Positions 16,454 to 16,752 of a stretch of DNA of 16,752 nt are shown here, piece by piece; the first letter of the stretch is position 1, and every line of letters begins with the position of its first letter. Source of the stretch: Paracoccaceae bacterium (GTDB lineage Bacteria; Pseudomonadota; Alphaproteobacteria; Rhodobacterales; Rhodobacteraceae); NCBI GenBank assembly GCA_018222665.1, contig JAAEZW010000014.1, positions 1 through 16,752 of the forward strand, read 5' to 3'. A model generated the notes under the pieces. It searched no databases and was not told where the DNA came from. It saw nothing but the letters and a program-made list of their open reading frames with translations. The translations under genes and the position numbers were made by a program.

Positions 16454-16752
16454 ATGCGTTACCTACGCCCCCTGTTGCAACGCGGTTTTGACCGCCCCAA
16501 GGATGCCGTAAATTTCTGCGATCTAAATTATTGGTTTACTGAATGCGCTGTTTACGCCCGTGATGGTGATGTGCGCCGCATCTCTGCGCATGATCTTAGC
16601 GAAGATGAAGTGATGCGTCTGACGCAGCCGCGTGCAGATATCCAAGGATTAGTATTTAACAAACCCATCATCATGGGAATTTTAAATGTCACCCCTGATA
16701 GCTTTTCTGATGGGGGGCAATTTGATGCACTTGAGGCGGCTCAACGTCACGG
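16454..16752 (+). CDS. folP: Dihydropteroate synthase FolP, 5' part (cut by right edge)
   Basis: FolP joins hydroxymethyl-dihydropterin pyrophosphate to p-aminobenzoate, the step after FolB and HPPK in folate synthesis and the sulfonamide target. The frame from ATG 16454 runs to the window end without a stop (99 complete codons). The family signature MGILNVTPDSFSDGG is at residues 74-88, where the pterin/pyrophosphate-binding barrel begins. It is preceded by a roughly 70-residue N-terminal extension (MRYLRPLLQRGF... to FNKPII) longer than in E. coli-type enzymes, where the motif lies near the start; related alphaproteobacterial enzymes also have extensions, as I recall. AGGAG (16440-16444) overlaps the folB stop codon, 9 bases before the ATG, showing tight coupling to folB. 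Confidence 0.92.
   Translation, partial: MRYLRPLLQRGFDRPKDAVNFCDLNYWFTECAVYARDGDVRRISAHDLSEDEVMRLTQPRADIQGLVFNKPIIMGILNVTPDSFSDGGQFDALEAAQRH

Overview
The window looks like chromosome of an alphaproteobacterium of the order Rhodobacterales (roseobacter type). The evidence is protein character and gene order: ftsY followed by an EamA transporter and the septation protein IspZ/YciB, a metZ gene behind a SAM-II riboswitch, and a glyQ - small membrane protein - glyS cluster followed by a pyruvate phosphate dikinase (PPDK) homologue. Base composition and codon use look moderate in GC and even throughout. I see no insertion sequence, prophage, tRNA, rRNA or CRISPR array, so this reads as ordinary core genome. 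The host assignment is an inference from memory of these families.

Left part (1-5096, all +). The 3' part of ftsY enters from the left edge through a glutamate-proline repeat. It is followed closely by a ten-segment EamA-type transporter and ispZ, probably as one operon. The gap at 2536-2731 is regulatory: a sigma70-like promoter, a SAM-II aptamer starting almost at the predicted transcription start, and an intrinsic terminator, all upstream of metZ (methionine synthesis). A hairpin ends metZ. folE2 (first step of folate/pterin synthesis) follows.

Middle part (5097-12126). trkH (potassium channel subunit) converges on a large minus-strand gene, and their stop codons share the four bases TTAA. 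The minus-strand product is exported and carries a SPOR-like region, a peptidoglycan-binding domain and a trypsin-like domain that has lost its catalytic His and Ser. Divergent to it, from a good promoter at 8501-8529, runs glyQ - DUF6446-like gene - glyS. This encodes both subunits of the alpha2beta2 glycyl-tRNA synthetase with a small membrane-anchored protein between them, and ends at a small hairpin.

Right part (12127-16752, all +). A PPDK homologue has its own promoter. Its phosphohistidine and PEP/pyruvate domains are intact, but its ATP-grasp domain is divergent at expected nucleotide-site residues. Next come an exported SleB-type cell wall hydrolase, a dihydroneopterin aldolase (folB) fused to a C-terminal half that resembles a degenerate amino-acid-kinase fold, and the start of folP, cut by the right edge. 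The window thus holds three folate genes (folE2, folB, folP).

The most interesting items are the riboswitch/attenuator of metZ, the FolB fusion, the PPDK with an altered ATP site, and the pseudo-protease. Nothing here is convincingly a wholly new multi-gene system.
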